Below, piece after piece: positions 34,700-43,209 of a DNA stretch of 47,301 nucleotides. Numbering within the stretch: the stretch's first letter is position 1; every line of letters begins with the position of its first letter. Below the pieces are notes generated by a model. That model searched no databases and was not told where the DNA came from. It worked only from the letters and a program-made list of their open reading frames with translations. The stretch comes from Vibrio sp. 99-8-1. Its GTDB lineage: Bacteria > Pseudomonadota > Gammaproteobacteria > Enterobacterales > Vibrionaceae. A program made the position numbers and the translations under genes. Location: the NCBI RefSeq assembly GCF_013114595.1, contig NZ_VTXE01000051.1:1-47301 (forward strand), written 5' to 3'.

Positions 34700-36661
34700 T
34701 TAACTGGTTAAATCACTCTGTTCTTTGCCTATCTCGTATTTCTTAAGTTTACGCCAGAGTGTCGTGCGGCCAATTTTTAATGCCGCAGCAATATCATTGA
34801 TTCGGCCATCAAACACTTCCCAAGCTTCTTTGATTGCACGGCGCTCAATCGCTTCTAAGCTCTGGATCGACGAGTCCCATGATTCTGAGTCGTTATCCAC
34901 TTTATTACTCAATAGCTGTTCTGGTAGATCGTCAATATCAATTAGATTCCGTCGTCTATTAAGCACTATTTTTTCGACTTTATTGTGAAGCTCTGCAATA
35001 TTTCCAGGCCATGAATAGGCGCACAAAACTTCCATCGCTTGATCGGTAATTGCAATATCATCTCCAAAGCGTTTTTTCATCCGACGCATCTGTCGATCAA
35101 TATATCCGCTAATATCATCTTTGCGCTGTCTAACGGGTGGAATCATCAGTTCAATCGCACCGATTGCGTAATAAAGCTGCCGACGAAAATTTTGCTTACT
35201 CACATATTGCTCTAAGTCAGCACTAGTACTGGTAATAAGTTGAAAATTAACGGGTATCATCCGGCTGCTATTATCTCTGACCAAAATATTGGTTTTCAAT
35301 GTTTGTAGCAATGCAGACTGAGCTTCCCCAGATAAATATTCCACCCTCTCCAGATACAAAGTTCCACCATTGACCAGTTCAATCTTAGATGCAACCCCTT
35401 CTCCTTCATCGGTTCCAAAAAGCGTTCGCAACATGTTTTCAGGAGCAATACTTTTACAGTTAACGGTTAAGAATGGGCCTTTATTAAACAAACTATGATT
35501 ATGCAAGGCCATTGCAATTTGTCCTTTGCCTACACCACTTTCACCACGAAGTAATACCGGATCTTTTACTTTTGCGGCTCGCTTAGCCAGCGTGATCACC
35601 TGCTTCATTTTTTTTGAATTCGCTACTAACGAGTCGAAACTCAAGTCTGCATTAGCTCCTAATTGACGTTGCGCCAATCTTCTTATCGCTTCAAGCGGGT
35701 GAATAAATAGTTGGCAGCCTCCATCGCTCAATGGTCGTAAAGTAACCAGTAGTTCTACAAAATCACTTTGGCATTCAATAATTACATCGAGATGAGATAG
35801 TTTTTTGCGAGTCTCTAAACCATTTTTTAACGCTGGCGGCAAAGTAATTACTTCTCTTAACGGTCGATACAGTACTTCGTCTTTTTTCAGTTGAAGTTTC
35901 TCAGAGGCCACTAGGTTAACAAATGTAATTCGTTCATCTTTGTCCCAAGAAATTACCCCATCATCCATACACTCCAACACAGCATTGCGTTGACACAATA
36001 TCTGATTAGATTCTGTTAAAGTCTTATCGATTAGTAATTGACTGGCGACTTCTTTTGCACAAGAGTTAACGAGTGCCGCATCTGAATCACGATGATCTTC
36101 TACCCGGGTAAACATCATTAAAGAAGCTCTGGCCCGGCCTTCTTCATCAAATACAGGTGAGCCATGACAGCTATAATCGTGTAATTTTATATTGAAATGC
36201 TGTGCCGCAAAAAGCGATGTTGTTTCATGTGTGTGTAAGCATAAATTAACAGCATTGGTACCTAAACGGCCTTCGCTCCAAAAAGCCCCTTGACGGATCC
36301 CCAATGTGCGTAGTTCATCAATTAATTGCTGACTACCTATAATCGACAAGGTACACCCCGTCTCATCCGTCACCAATAAACAACAGTTACGTGATTCCAA
36401 ATACTCATATGCATCTTCTAATATCGCTTCAGCTATACAAGTGATGGTTGAATTTCTTTTCAAAAATGATTGCAGTGTCGTTCCAGAAGCAACGTGCGGT
36501 TTTAACCACTCATATGGATTACTTTGGCGAAGGCAACGCTCCCAAGACTCTAAGATAGGTGATGTGGCAAACTGTGGAGCGACCCAATGATGCTTCTGAA
36601 AAAAATCCCAACGGGTTAGATTATCAGCTACCATCTCTTCAATCATGTTTTGATTCAACAT
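34700..36661 (-). CDS. DhaR-like GAF/PAS/AAA+/Fis transcriptional regulator lacking GAFTGA
   Basis: The 653-residue regulator resembles E. coli DhaR along its length. A GAF-type sensor covers ~45-200, a PAS domain ~215-300 (LECMDDGVISWDKDERITFV), a AAA+ domain ~330-565 (Walker A LLRGESGVGKGQIA) and a Fis-type HTH at the end (AAALKIGRTTLWRKLKKYEI). The GAFTGA loop that contacts sigma-54 is absent: the site reads TLFGTDEGEGVAS. Walker B reads GGTLYLERVEYL, with ER instead of DE, as DhaR has EK. It should therefore act at sigma-70 promoters. The ATG at 36661 has AGGGGA 7 nt upstream and is preferred to 36682. A palindrome upstream (36841-36859) recurs before gcl. No dhaKLM genes are nearby. Confidence 0.87.
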   Translation of the reverse strand: MLNQNMIEEMVADNLTRWDFFQKHHWVAPQFATSPILESWERCLRQSNPYEWLKPHVASGTTLQSFLKRNSTITCIAEAILEDAYEYLESRNCCLLVTDETGCTLSIIGSQQLIDELRTLGIRQGAFWSEGRLGTNAVNLCLHTHETTSLFAAQHFNIKLHDYSCHGSPVFDEEGRARASLMMFTRVEDHRDSDAALVNSCAKEVASQLLIDKTLTESNQILCQRNAVLECMDDGVISWDKDERITFVNLVASEKLQLKKDEVLYRPLREVITLPPALKNGLETRKKLSHLDVIIECQSDFVELLVTLRPLSDGGCQLFIHPLEAIRRLAQRQLGANADLSFDSLVANSKKMKQVITLAKRAAKVKDPVLLRGESGVGKGQIAMALHNHSLFNKGPFLTVNCKSIAPENMLRTLFGTDEGEGVASKIELVNGGTLYLERVEYLSGEAQSALLQTLKTNILVRDNSSRMIPVNFQLITSTSADLEQYVSKQNFRRQLYYAIGAIELMIPPVRQRKDDISGYIDRQMRRMKKRFGDDIAITDQAMEVLCAYSWPGNIAELHNKVEKIVLNRRRNLIDIDDLPEQLLSNKVDNDSESWDSSIQSLEAIERRAIKEAWEVFDGRINDIAAALKIGRTTLWRKLKKYEIGKEQSDLTS

Positions 36662-36840
36662 GGCTATCCCCTTTAAACCCATTTTGACTCGTCACTTCAT
36701 ATTAAACGATATTTATATAGCACTCTGTCCTATATAACATCTCCACATAAGACTAAGTAACGAGTGACAAACAGCAAAATACTGAGTTTGTCAAAACCCT
36801 TCTTTGATACACAACAAACGTCGAATTAAATGTGCTACAA

Positions 36841-36859
36841 ATGTTTCAAAATGAGACAT
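36841..36859. promoter_or_regulatory. Palindromic operator candidate upstream of the DhaR-like gene
   Basis: ATGTTTCA-AAA-TGAGACAT is a near-perfect 8+3+8 palindrome (one mismatch), about 180 bp before the regulator start. The same layout occurs near 41882 and 46774. A separate inverted repeat TGACAAAC...GTTTGTCA spans about 36767-36796. Confidence 0.55.
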
Positions 36860-36921
36860 CACAGACAAAATAACGTTAATCTTCACCTGCTCATTTAATT
36901 CAAAAATGATTCATAATAAAA

Positions 36922-38064
36922 CTAGTTATTTCTGTATAGAGCGGTGACTATTCCTGCTAAATTCTGTGCAGATAAACGAACATTCTCTTCTGCGTTTTCT
37001 AGAGCTTCGGTTAAAGTACAAGGTTTACTCAACACGGAGAAGCAACCGGCAATACCAGCGCTACGTAAACTACGACACCCCTCGCCAAGTGCTCCGGCTA
37101 AAGCAACGGTCGGAATACCTTTAGATTGTGCTAATCGAGAAACTCCCACTGGAGTTTTACCATGTATAGTCTGACCATCTATTCGTCCTTCACCTGTAAT
37201 AACAATATCGGCATTTTCCAGATGTTTTTCTAATTCAACCGCTTGTAAAACAATATCAATACCCGGTTTTAATTCAGCATTTAAGAATGCAAGTAATGCC
37301 GCGCCGAGCCCTCCGGCAGCACCTGACCCTGGAACAAATTCAACATCTTTGCCCAACTGATGATGAATACGCTGAGCGTAATTTTTCAAACCTAAATCAA
37401 GCTGTTCTACCATTTCTGAACTTGCCCCTTTTTGCGGACCAAATACAGCACTCGCGCCTTTTTCACCGGTAAGTGGGTTATCAACATCACACGCGCAAAT
37501 GAACTCAACATCATTAAGTCTTGCATCCAATTGATCGCTTTCAATAGACACAATATTGTGTAAACCATTTCCACCGTAAGCAACTTGATGACCATCGCTA
37601 TCGTTAAATCGAGCACCTAGCGCCGTCATCATCCCAATGCCACCATCGTTAGTCGCACTGCCTCCAATAGCAACGATAATCTTTTTAACACCCATTTCCA
37701 GTGCAGCTAATATAAGTTGTCCTGTACCGTAACTAGTAGTCACCATAGGATTTCGTTGGCTTGCTTCCAACAGCTCTATACCCGAAGCACTAGCCATTTC
37801 TATTACGGCTGTTTCCCCATCCCCCAAAACACCAAACTGCACACTGATTTTTCTCTGTAAAGGATCCATAACCTCAACATCAAAATAGCGACCTCCAGTT
37901 GCATCAATTAAAGCAACCATTGTACCTTCGCCACCATCGGCAACAGGAATACAGCAGCATTCCACATTTGGCATAACATCCTGCAAACCTTCGGCAATAG
38001 CGTTTGCTACCTGTTTTGCACTCAAGCTATCTTTAAATGAGTCTGGGGCGATGACAATTTTCAT
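36922..38064 (-). CDS. glxK: Glycerate 2-kinase (GarK/GlxK family)
   Basis: This kinase phosphorylates D-glycerate to 2-phosphoglycerate, delivering carbon to glycolysis. The 380 residues match E. coli GlxK/GarK (381). The N-terminus MKIVIAPDSFKDSLSAKQVA and the motifs PVADGGEGT, AIGGSATNDGGIGMMTALGA, GAAGGLGAALLAFL and ITGEGRIDGQTIHGKTP are diagnostic. It follows glxR but lies behind a hairpin with a U-run, so it may be expressed less than the upstream genes. glxK and garK cannot be told apart here; the Gcl context favours glxK. Confidence 0.93.
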   Translation of the reverse strand: MKIVIAPDSFKDSLSAKQVANAIAEGLQDVMPNVECCCIPVADGGEGTMVALIDATGGRYFDVEVMDPLQRKISVQFGVLGDGETAVIEMASASGIELLEASQRNPMVTTSYGTGQLILAALEMGVKKIIVAIGGSATNDGGIGMMTALGARFNDSDGHQVAYGGNGLHNIVSIESDQLDARLNDVEFICACDVDNPLTGEKGASAVFGPQKGASSEMVEQLDLGLKNYAQRIHHQLGKDVEFVPGSGAAGGLGAALLAFLNAELKPGIDIVLQAVELEKHLENADIVITGEGRIDGQTIHGKTPVGVSRLAQSKGIPTVALAGALGEGCRSLRSAGIAGCFSVLSKPCTLTEALENAEENVRLSAQNLAGIVTALYRNN

Positions 38065-38097
38065 GAAAACTAATCCTTAAGTGGACGTAATGAGGAT

Positions 38098-38130
38098 AAA
38101 AAAGGGCTGAGACCGGAGAATCATCAGCCC
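38098..38130 (-). terminator. Terminator or attenuator between glxR and glxK
   Basis: GGGCTGA (38104-38110) pairs with TCAGCCC (38124-38130). On the minus strand the stem is followed by TTTTTTATCC. It lies inside what otherwise looks like one operon, about 34 bp before the glxK start. Confidence 0.75.
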
Positions 38131-38139
38131 AAACGAGGG

Positions 38140-39027
38140 TTAATCTCTAATAGAATGATTGCTCATATGTTCAATAGCTTTGATCATTGCAGAGTGATCC
38201 CAGTTTGAACCATCAAGTGCAGCGCATGTATTGAATAGTTGCTGTGCATTAGCCGTATTCGGTAGATTCACATTAAGTGCTCGGGCACCTTCCAATGCTA
38301 GATTTAAATCTTTCTGGTGCAGAGAAATTCTAAAGCCTGGGTCAAATGTCCCTTTCACCATTCTCTCACCATGAACTTCTAAGATTTTAGAAGAAGCGAA
38401 TCCCCCCATTAATGCTTCACGAATTTTTGCTGGGTCTGCACCTGCTTTCGACGCAAACACTAATGCTTCAGATACTGCTTCAATGTTTAAAGCAACAATG
38501 ATTTGGTTAGCCACTTTGCACGTTTGACCATCGCCATTACTGCCAACTAAAGTGACATTTTTACCCATAACATCAAATAGAGGTTTCACTTGGTCAAAAC
38601 TTGCTTGGTGACCGCCTACCATGATGGATAATGTACCAGCAACGGCTCCAACTTCACCGCCAGATACTGGAGCATCTAAATACCATGCACCTTTTTCTTC
38701 AACGCGCTTAGCAAATTCTTTTGTTGCGATTGGAGAAATAGAACTCATATCTACAACAATTTTATCCTTTGCTAATCCCTTTTCAATCCCGATTTCATTA
38801 AACAACACATCTTCAACTTGTGGTGTATCAGGAACCATAATCACAATAATGTCTGATGCTTCAGCTACTGCAGCGGGTGTCGGACAAGCGATACCTTTCT
38901 CACCTATCAACTCCGCTGGTGCCGCTTCAAAATGTTCACTGAAATACAACGTGTAGCCAGCATCCTGAAGGTTTTTCGCCATCGGCTTACCCATGATACC
39001 TGTGCCAATAAATCCAATATTCATCAT
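38140..39027 (-). CDS. glxR: Tartronate semialdehyde reductase (2-hydroxy-3-oxopropionate reductase)
   Basis: GlxR reduces tartronate semialdehyde to D-glycerate with NAD(P)H. The 295-residue protein is a beta-hydroxyacid dehydrogenase: N-terminal Rossmann motif NIGFIGTGIMGKPMAKNL, substrate-binding DAPVSGGEVGA (about 122-132), and the catalytic lysine in GDGQTCKVANQIIVALNIEA. The C-terminal helical domain contains ALMGGFASSKILEVHGERM. Either of two adjacent ATG codons (39027, 39025-region) may be used after TTGGAG. It follows hyi with a 15-bp gap. Confidence 0.95.
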   Translation of the reverse strand: MMNIGFIGTGIMGKPMAKNLQDAGYTLYFSEHFEAAPAELIGEKGIACPTPAAVAEASDIIVIMVPDTPQVEDVLFNEIGIEKGLAKDKIVVDMSSISPIATKEFAKRVEEKGAWYLDAPVSGGEVGAVAGTLSIMVGGHQASFDQVKPLFDVMGKNVTLVGSNGDGQTCKVANQIIVALNIEAVSEALVFASKAGADPAKIREALMGGFASSKILEVHGERMVKGTFDPGFRISLHQKDLNLALEGARALNVNLPNTANAQQLFNTCAALDGSNWDHSAMIKAIEHMSNHSIRD

Positions 39028-39042
39028 TTAAACTCCAAAATC

Positions 39043-39825
39043 TTATACTAAATTATACTTTTTCAACCAACCTAAGCCTGCTTCCGTACCATTAGCAGGA
39101 ACATACTCACATCCAATCCAACCTTGGTAGCCAATGCTGTCGATATGCTTAAACAAAAACTCATAATTGAGTTCTCCTGTTCCTGGTTCATGCCGTCCCG
39201 GATTATCAGCCAATTGCACATGACCAATTGATGTAAGGTGATCCGTCATGGTTCTGGCGATATTTCCTTCCATAATTTGCATATGATAGATATCGTACTG
39301 GCTGCGTAAGTTATCGCTGCCTACGCGTTCAATAATGTCCAAAGTTTGCATTGTGGTGCTAACGCAAAAACCAGGCATATCTTGTGTATTAATCGCTTCT
39401 AATACTAAACAGATGTCTTGTTGAGCTAACTTGTCGGCCGCGTATTTTAAGTTGGCGACTAACGTCTCTTCTGCAACATCCTGTGGCAGATCTTGTGGAA
39501 CAATACCGGATAGGCAATTGACTTGTTTACAACCTAAAGCGTGAGCATATTCAATCGCACTGTCTACACCATGACGAAACTCTTCTACTCGGTCGGGTAG
39601 GCAAGCAATTCCTCGCTCACCTTTGGCCCAATCTCCCGCAGGAAGATTAAAAAGCACTTGAGTTAATTGATATTGTTCCAACTTTTCTTTGATCTTCTCA
39701 GCAGAGAAGTCATAAGGAAATAGATACTCCACACCTTTAAAACCAGCATTGCTCGCAGCTTCAAAACGAGCCATGAAATCCAGTTCAGTAAATAGCATTG
39801 ATAAGTTTGCTGCTAACTTTGGCAT
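39043..39825 (-). CDS. hyi: Hydroxypyruvate isomerase
   Basis: Hyi interconverts hydroxypyruvate and tartronate semialdehyde and is usually encoded next to gcl. It is a TIM-barrel protein of the AP-endonuclease-2 superfamily with conserved LAANLSMLFTELDFMARFEA, LFNLPAGDWAKGERGIACLP, the metal/catalytic Glu in CLVLEAINTQDMPGF, SQYDIYHMQIMEG and IGCEYVPANGTEAGL. The frame is open from 39864, but family alignment and AGGAG 10 nt upstream favour the ATG at 39825, giving 260 residues (E. coli 258). It lies 38 bp downstream of gcl. Confidence 0.94.
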   Translation of the reverse strand: MPKLAANLSMLFTELDFMARFEAASNAGFKGVEYLFPYDFSAEKIKEKLEQYQLTQVLFNLPAGDWAKGERGIACLPDRVEEFRHGVDSAIEYAHALGCKQVNCLSGIVPQDLPQDVAEETLVANLKYAADKLAQQDICLVLEAINTQDMPGFCVSTTMQTLDIIERVGSDNLRSQYDIYHMQIMEGNIARTMTDHLTSIGHVQLADNPGRHEPGTGELNYEFLFKHIDSIGYQGWIGCEYVPANGTEAGLGWLKKYNLV

Positions 39826-39863
39826 AATTAAATTACTCCTATAAATCTGTACGACATGATCCA

Positions 39864-41606
39864 CTATTTAAGATCTAAAACTTCTTCCCACTCATTCACT
39901 TTATCCAGATCAGGTCCCATCGATACATTGGTTTTTCTATCAACAATCACTTCAACAACAACGGGTACTTGATATTTATCACGTAGTACTTTTGCTTCTT
40001 CAAGTGCCGGAGCTATTTGCTCTGGGTCAAAGACACGTATCGCTTTACAGCCGAGTCCTTGAGCGACAGCAACGTGATCCACACCATAGCCATCATTGTC
40101 TGTGCCATTAACATTTTCAAAAGCCAAATCTAGGCAGTAGTCAATCTTAAATGCCATTTGAGACATGCGAATAAGACCTAAATAGGCATTGTTTACCAGT
40201 ACATGGATATAAGGGATTTTGTGCTGAGCGGCTACCGCTAGCTCTTCTAACATGAACTGAAAATCATAATCACCAGAGATAGCAACAACAGGCTTACTTG
40301 GATCTGCTTTTGCCACCCCAATAGCGGCAGGCATTGTCCAGCCAAGAGGACCAGCCTGACATGAGTTAATCCAATGTAGCGGCTGTTGCACATGCAAAAA
40401 CTGATTGGCCTGAATTTGTGTATTACCAATCGTAGCTACGTAGCGAGTATTACCATCAAACACTTTATTCATTTCATGGAATACACGCTGCTGCTTAATT
40501 GGTGTTTGAGTAAAGTCGCCACGGCGGTGCATAGTTCGTTTACGTTCCAAACACTCAGCAACCCATTGGCTTCGATCTTTTAATTCACCAGAATCACGCA
40601 TCTCTTTGGCTACTTGGATAAATAGCTCAAGAGCTGCATATGCGTCAGATACAATGCCTAAATCTGGAGAGAAAATGCGCCCAATTTGCGTCGTTTCAAT
40701 ATCTACATGAATAAACTTTCTACCTTTGCAATACGTGTCTAGTTGACCAGTATGGCGATTGGCAAAACGGTTACCGATACCAAATACAAAATCACTTTCA
40801 AGGTAGTTTGCATTACCATAACGTTGGTTCGCTTGAATCCCTACGCGGCCAATCATTAAATCGTGATCATCAGGAATCGCTCCCCAGCCTCGTAGCGTTG
40901 GTATCACAGGCACGCCAGTTAGCTCAGCAAACTCTTGCAGCAAACCAGACGCATCAGCGCTGAGAACACCACCACCAGAAACAATAACTGGCTTCTCTGC
41001 TTCGTTCATCATTTCAATCGCGCGTTTTGCCTGAGCTAATGTTGCTTTTGGCTTAGATGGTTCTAATGGCTCATACAAGTCGATATCAAACTCAATCTCT
41101 GTCATTTGAACATCAACAGGCAAATCTAGAAGAACAGGACCCGGACGACCTGAACGCATTTCGTAAAATGCTTTTTGAAAAAAGCCTGGCATTTGAGCAC
41201 CATCACGAATGGTCTTCGATAGCTTAGTAACAGGCTTAGCGATAGACTCAATATCTACCGCTTGAAAATCTTCTTTATCCAGTTTGGCAACAGGTGCTTG
41301 TCCTGTTAAACATAAAAATGGAATCGAATCTGCCATAGCAGAATAAAGACCAGTAATCATATCAGTGCCAGCCGGCCCCGATGTACCGACACACAGACCA
41401 ATATTACCGACTTCAGCACGAGTGAAACCTTCTGCCATATGGCTTGCGCCTTCAACATGTCGACAAATTACATGTTCAATACCACCTAGTTTTTCCATCG
41501 CGGCATAAAATGGATTAATCGCAGCTCCCGGAACACCAAATGCTGTATCAATACCTTCTTTTTTTAATATTAGAACTGCTGCCTCTATCGCGCGCATTCT
41601 AGCCAT
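39864..41606 (-). CDS. gcl: Glyoxylate carboligase (tartronate-semialdehyde synthase)
   Basis: Gcl joins two glyoxylate molecules to tartronate semialdehyde and CO2 using thiamine diphosphate. The N-terminal domain has FGVPGAAINPFYAAM and the diagnostic CRHVEGASHMAEG: Val51 replaces the Glu that activates ThDP in other family members, a hallmark of Gcl. The FAD-type middle domain includes GIGNRFANRHTG. The ThDP/Mg motif is the GDYDFQFMLEEL...NNAYLGL segment. I start at the ATG at 41606 (580 residues), with GGAG about 10 nt upstream, instead of the TTG at 41621. It is the first gene of gcl-hyi-glxR-glxK. Confidence 0.96.
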   Translation of the reverse strand: MARMRAIEAAVLILKKEGIDTAFGVPGAAINPFYAAMEKLGGIEHVICRHVEGASHMAEGFTRAEVGNIGLCVGTSGPAGTDMITGLYSAMADSIPFLCLTGQAPVAKLDKEDFQAVDIESIAKPVTKLSKTIRDGAQMPGFFQKAFYEMRSGRPGPVLLDLPVDVQMTEIEFDIDLYEPLEPSKPKATLAQAKRAIEMMNEAEKPVIVSGGGVLSADASGLLQEFAELTGVPVIPTLRGWGAIPDDHDLMIGRVGIQANQRYGNANYLESDFVFGIGNRFANRHTGQLDTYCKGRKFIHVDIETTQIGRIFSPDLGIVSDAYAALELFIQVAKEMRDSGELKDRSQWVAECLERKRTMHRRGDFTQTPIKQQRVFHEMNKVFDGNTRYVATIGNTQIQANQFLHVQQPLHWINSCQAGPLGWTMPAAIGVAKADPSKPVVAISGDYDFQFMLEELAVAAQHKIPYIHVLVNNAYLGLIRMSQMAFKIDYCLDLAFENVNGTDNDGYGVDHVAVAQGLGCKAIRVFDPEQIAPALEEAKVLRDKYQVPVVVEVIVDRKTNVSMGPDLDKVNEWEEVLDLK

Positions 41607-42066
41607 AATTTCAATCTCCAAAGTCTATTTTTGTTGTAGAAGTTCAATTACATTTAGCATTGCTACAATGTATTTAGGACAAATTTTTTCAGCACAAAAT
41701 GTTTTCAGAACAAAGCATTTCAGCCCTCAATGTTTTCAAGGCTTTTTGTTTTCGAAATCAATTCATTCAGTGTGATTTTTGTCGCTTCCTTAACGGTCTC
41801 GTAATCAATATTAAGTCGATACAATTTCTTGGCAATAAACGTCATTTTGGTTTCAATTCGAACCGCATTCACCCATGCGTGGTTTCACAATGAAACACGC
41901 GGCGCGTGGTTGATTTGTTTATTTGATGAGGTCCGTTATTACTCGACTAAATATATTTAGATTCTCAATAAGCATTTAAATAACAACAGTCAATAATAAC
42001 AGTAAATAATAAACATCAATTTCAATCCGTATATTTAAAAGAAGAGAATAGGGTAGACTACTTTTC
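41607..42066. promoter_or_regulatory. gcl upstream region with palindromic operator candidate
   Basis: No gene is visible in this 460-bp AT-rich stretch. GTTTCA-CAA-TGAAAC (41882-41896) is a perfect 6+3+6 palindrome about 280 bp upstream of gcl; it has the same core and spacing as the sites at 36841 and 46774. No -24/-12 sigma-54 element was found between it and gcl. A second, looser palindrome TGTTTTCAGAACA is at about 41700. Confidence 0.5.
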
Positions 42067-42451
42067 TTATATATAAGAGAAACTATCACTAGTTAAACTA
42101 CAATTATTTTTCGAGTCAGCATTCTTACTTATTAGTTCATTAGTCATTGACACATTTTTAGATGTTTCTTCAACGGACACGTTAATTTTATTAAATGAAT
42201 CTTTTATCATACTTGAAATCTCTTTTGATCGAATCACCAAATGAGAATTGGCTAACATACTGGTATTAGCATCCGTCGACTGTTTTAGTAAATTTTCAAT
42301 TAAGTTCTGTATATTCGCCGTTGAATTTTGAATCTTGAATTTTCGTTGCTAGGTTTCTCACTTCATCATCTGCACTAGATAGTTCACTCACAGCGTTTGA
42401 TACCAAGGTGACTTAGTCTACTTCTAGTTGAGTGTTGTCTTTTGTTGCCAT
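42067..42451 (-). pseudogene. Remnant of a methyl-accepting chemotaxis protein
   Basis: Reading the minus strand from 42451 gives MATKDNTQLEVD, a stop (probably CAA to TAA), then VSNAVSELSS joined to ADDEVRNLATKIQDS. The frame then shifts at ATTCAAGATTCAAAATTCAA, which looks like a 7-nt duplication. It continues as STANIQNLIENLLKQSTDAN and on to KINVSVEETSKNVSMTNELI. This is the order of the MCP signalling domain, with the whole RAGEQGRGFAVVA tip deleted. A stop, a frameshift and an internal deletion make it clearly non-functional. Confidence 0.75.
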
Positions 42452-42457
42452 AACAGT

Positions 42458-42502
42458 TCATTTTATTAGCGGCTGTCTTTGTAGGGAAAAGACAGGGCTA
42501 AT
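42458..42502. other. Hairpin downstream of the cyclophilin-like gene
   Basis: ATTAGC-GG-CTGTCTT (42465-42479) faces AAGACAG-G-GCTAAT (42489-42502), an imperfect stem just after the stop at 42518. There is no U-run on the minus strand, so terminator function is doubtful. Confidence 0.45.
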
Positions 42503-42517
42503 AAGTCTATACACTGA

Positions 42518-42892
42518 TTATGTTTTTAGCCTAACTTCAACTTGAGAGTTATCGGTTACTCTCGCTAAACTCGTTACGTCACCGAGTAACTTACCGACCA
42601 CATTTACCGCCGAAGCGGCTTGTGGTTTGCCATCGTTACTACACGGTGTTGGTCCAAAGAACAGACAAAGAGCTTGGTCTGGTGGCCAAAACGCAACATC
42701 TCCAACCTCTACAATTTCTTGAGCATCAGCCGATACATCCATATCTATTTGAGTAGGAAAATAGATCTCATCGCCCCAGCGTCTTACTCTGGATCGTATT
42801 GGTAACTCTGATAATAACTCTGAGGCGGTATCACTCTCATTTAATTGGATATCCAATGTAATGGTTCCTACTTTTACCTCAATGACCTCCAT
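42518..42892 (-). CDS. Cyclophilin-like fold protein (TM1367/DUF369 type)
   Basis: This 124-residue protein resembles the small cyclophilin-like family (Cyclophil_like). The core motifs are SELPIRSRVRRWGDEIYFPT, VEVGDVAFWPPDQALCLFFG, PTPCSNDGKPQAASAVNVVG and KLLGDVTSLARVTDNSQVEV. The family has a beta-barrel like cyclophilin but no proven isomerase activity; its function is unknown. AGGAG lies 5 nt upstream of the ATG. It stands 317 bp from the antiporter gene, on the same strand, and may belong to the same module. Confidence 0.75.
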   Translation of the reverse strand: MEVIEVKVGTITLDIQLNESDTASELLSELPIRSRVRRWGDEIYFPTQIDMDVSADAQEIVEVGDVAFWPPDQALCLFFGPTPCSNDGKPQAASAVNVVGKLLGDVTSLARVTDNSQVEVRLKT

Positions 42893-43173
42893 ATTTTCTC
42901 CTATTTATAACGCTACTGCATCGTATTATACGGTTAAATCGACAATATCCTTAGGGGATACGACACGAGAATAAACACTTTTTCAAAAATTATCTCATTG
43001 ATGTATTTAGAGTCCGACTGAGAAAATACAAGTATAATTATTAAATATCAACAATGTCATATATACCATCATTAACAAATAATTATAAAGTCATTTAAAT
43101 AGCACACATTAAAAATGGTTCAATTAATTTTATAATTATTGAACTCACTATATTCTGAAAATAAAATTATTTA
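42893..43173. other. Gene-free gap between the antiporter and cyclophilin-like genes
   Basis: This is an AT-rich spacer with no ORF or clear repeat. It probably holds the promoter of the cyclophilin-like gene, because a terminator (43174-43196) separates that gene from the antiporter. Confidence 0.4.
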
Positions 43174-43196
43174 CGGCTCATGATTTTCATGAGCCG
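43165..43196 (-). terminator. Terminator of the NhaC-family antiporter gene
   Basis: CGGCTCATGA (43174-43183) and TCATGAGCCG (43187-43196) form a perfect 10-bp stem with a 3-nt loop, 14 bp after the stop. On the minus strand it is followed by TAAATAATTTTATTTTC. Confidence 0.75.
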
Positions 43197-43209
43197 CTAT
43201 ATGTTTATA

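Noticed and set aside
41699..41893. 64-codon plus-strand frame upstream of gcl
   Set aside because: No ribosome site, no family resemblance, and it covers the operator-like palindrome; treated as noncoding.
41607..41900. Sigma-54 promoter in front of gcl
   Set aside because: I searched the minus strand for GG-N10-GC in a TGGCAC/TTGC context and found no acceptable match, which also fits a regulator lacking GAFTGA.
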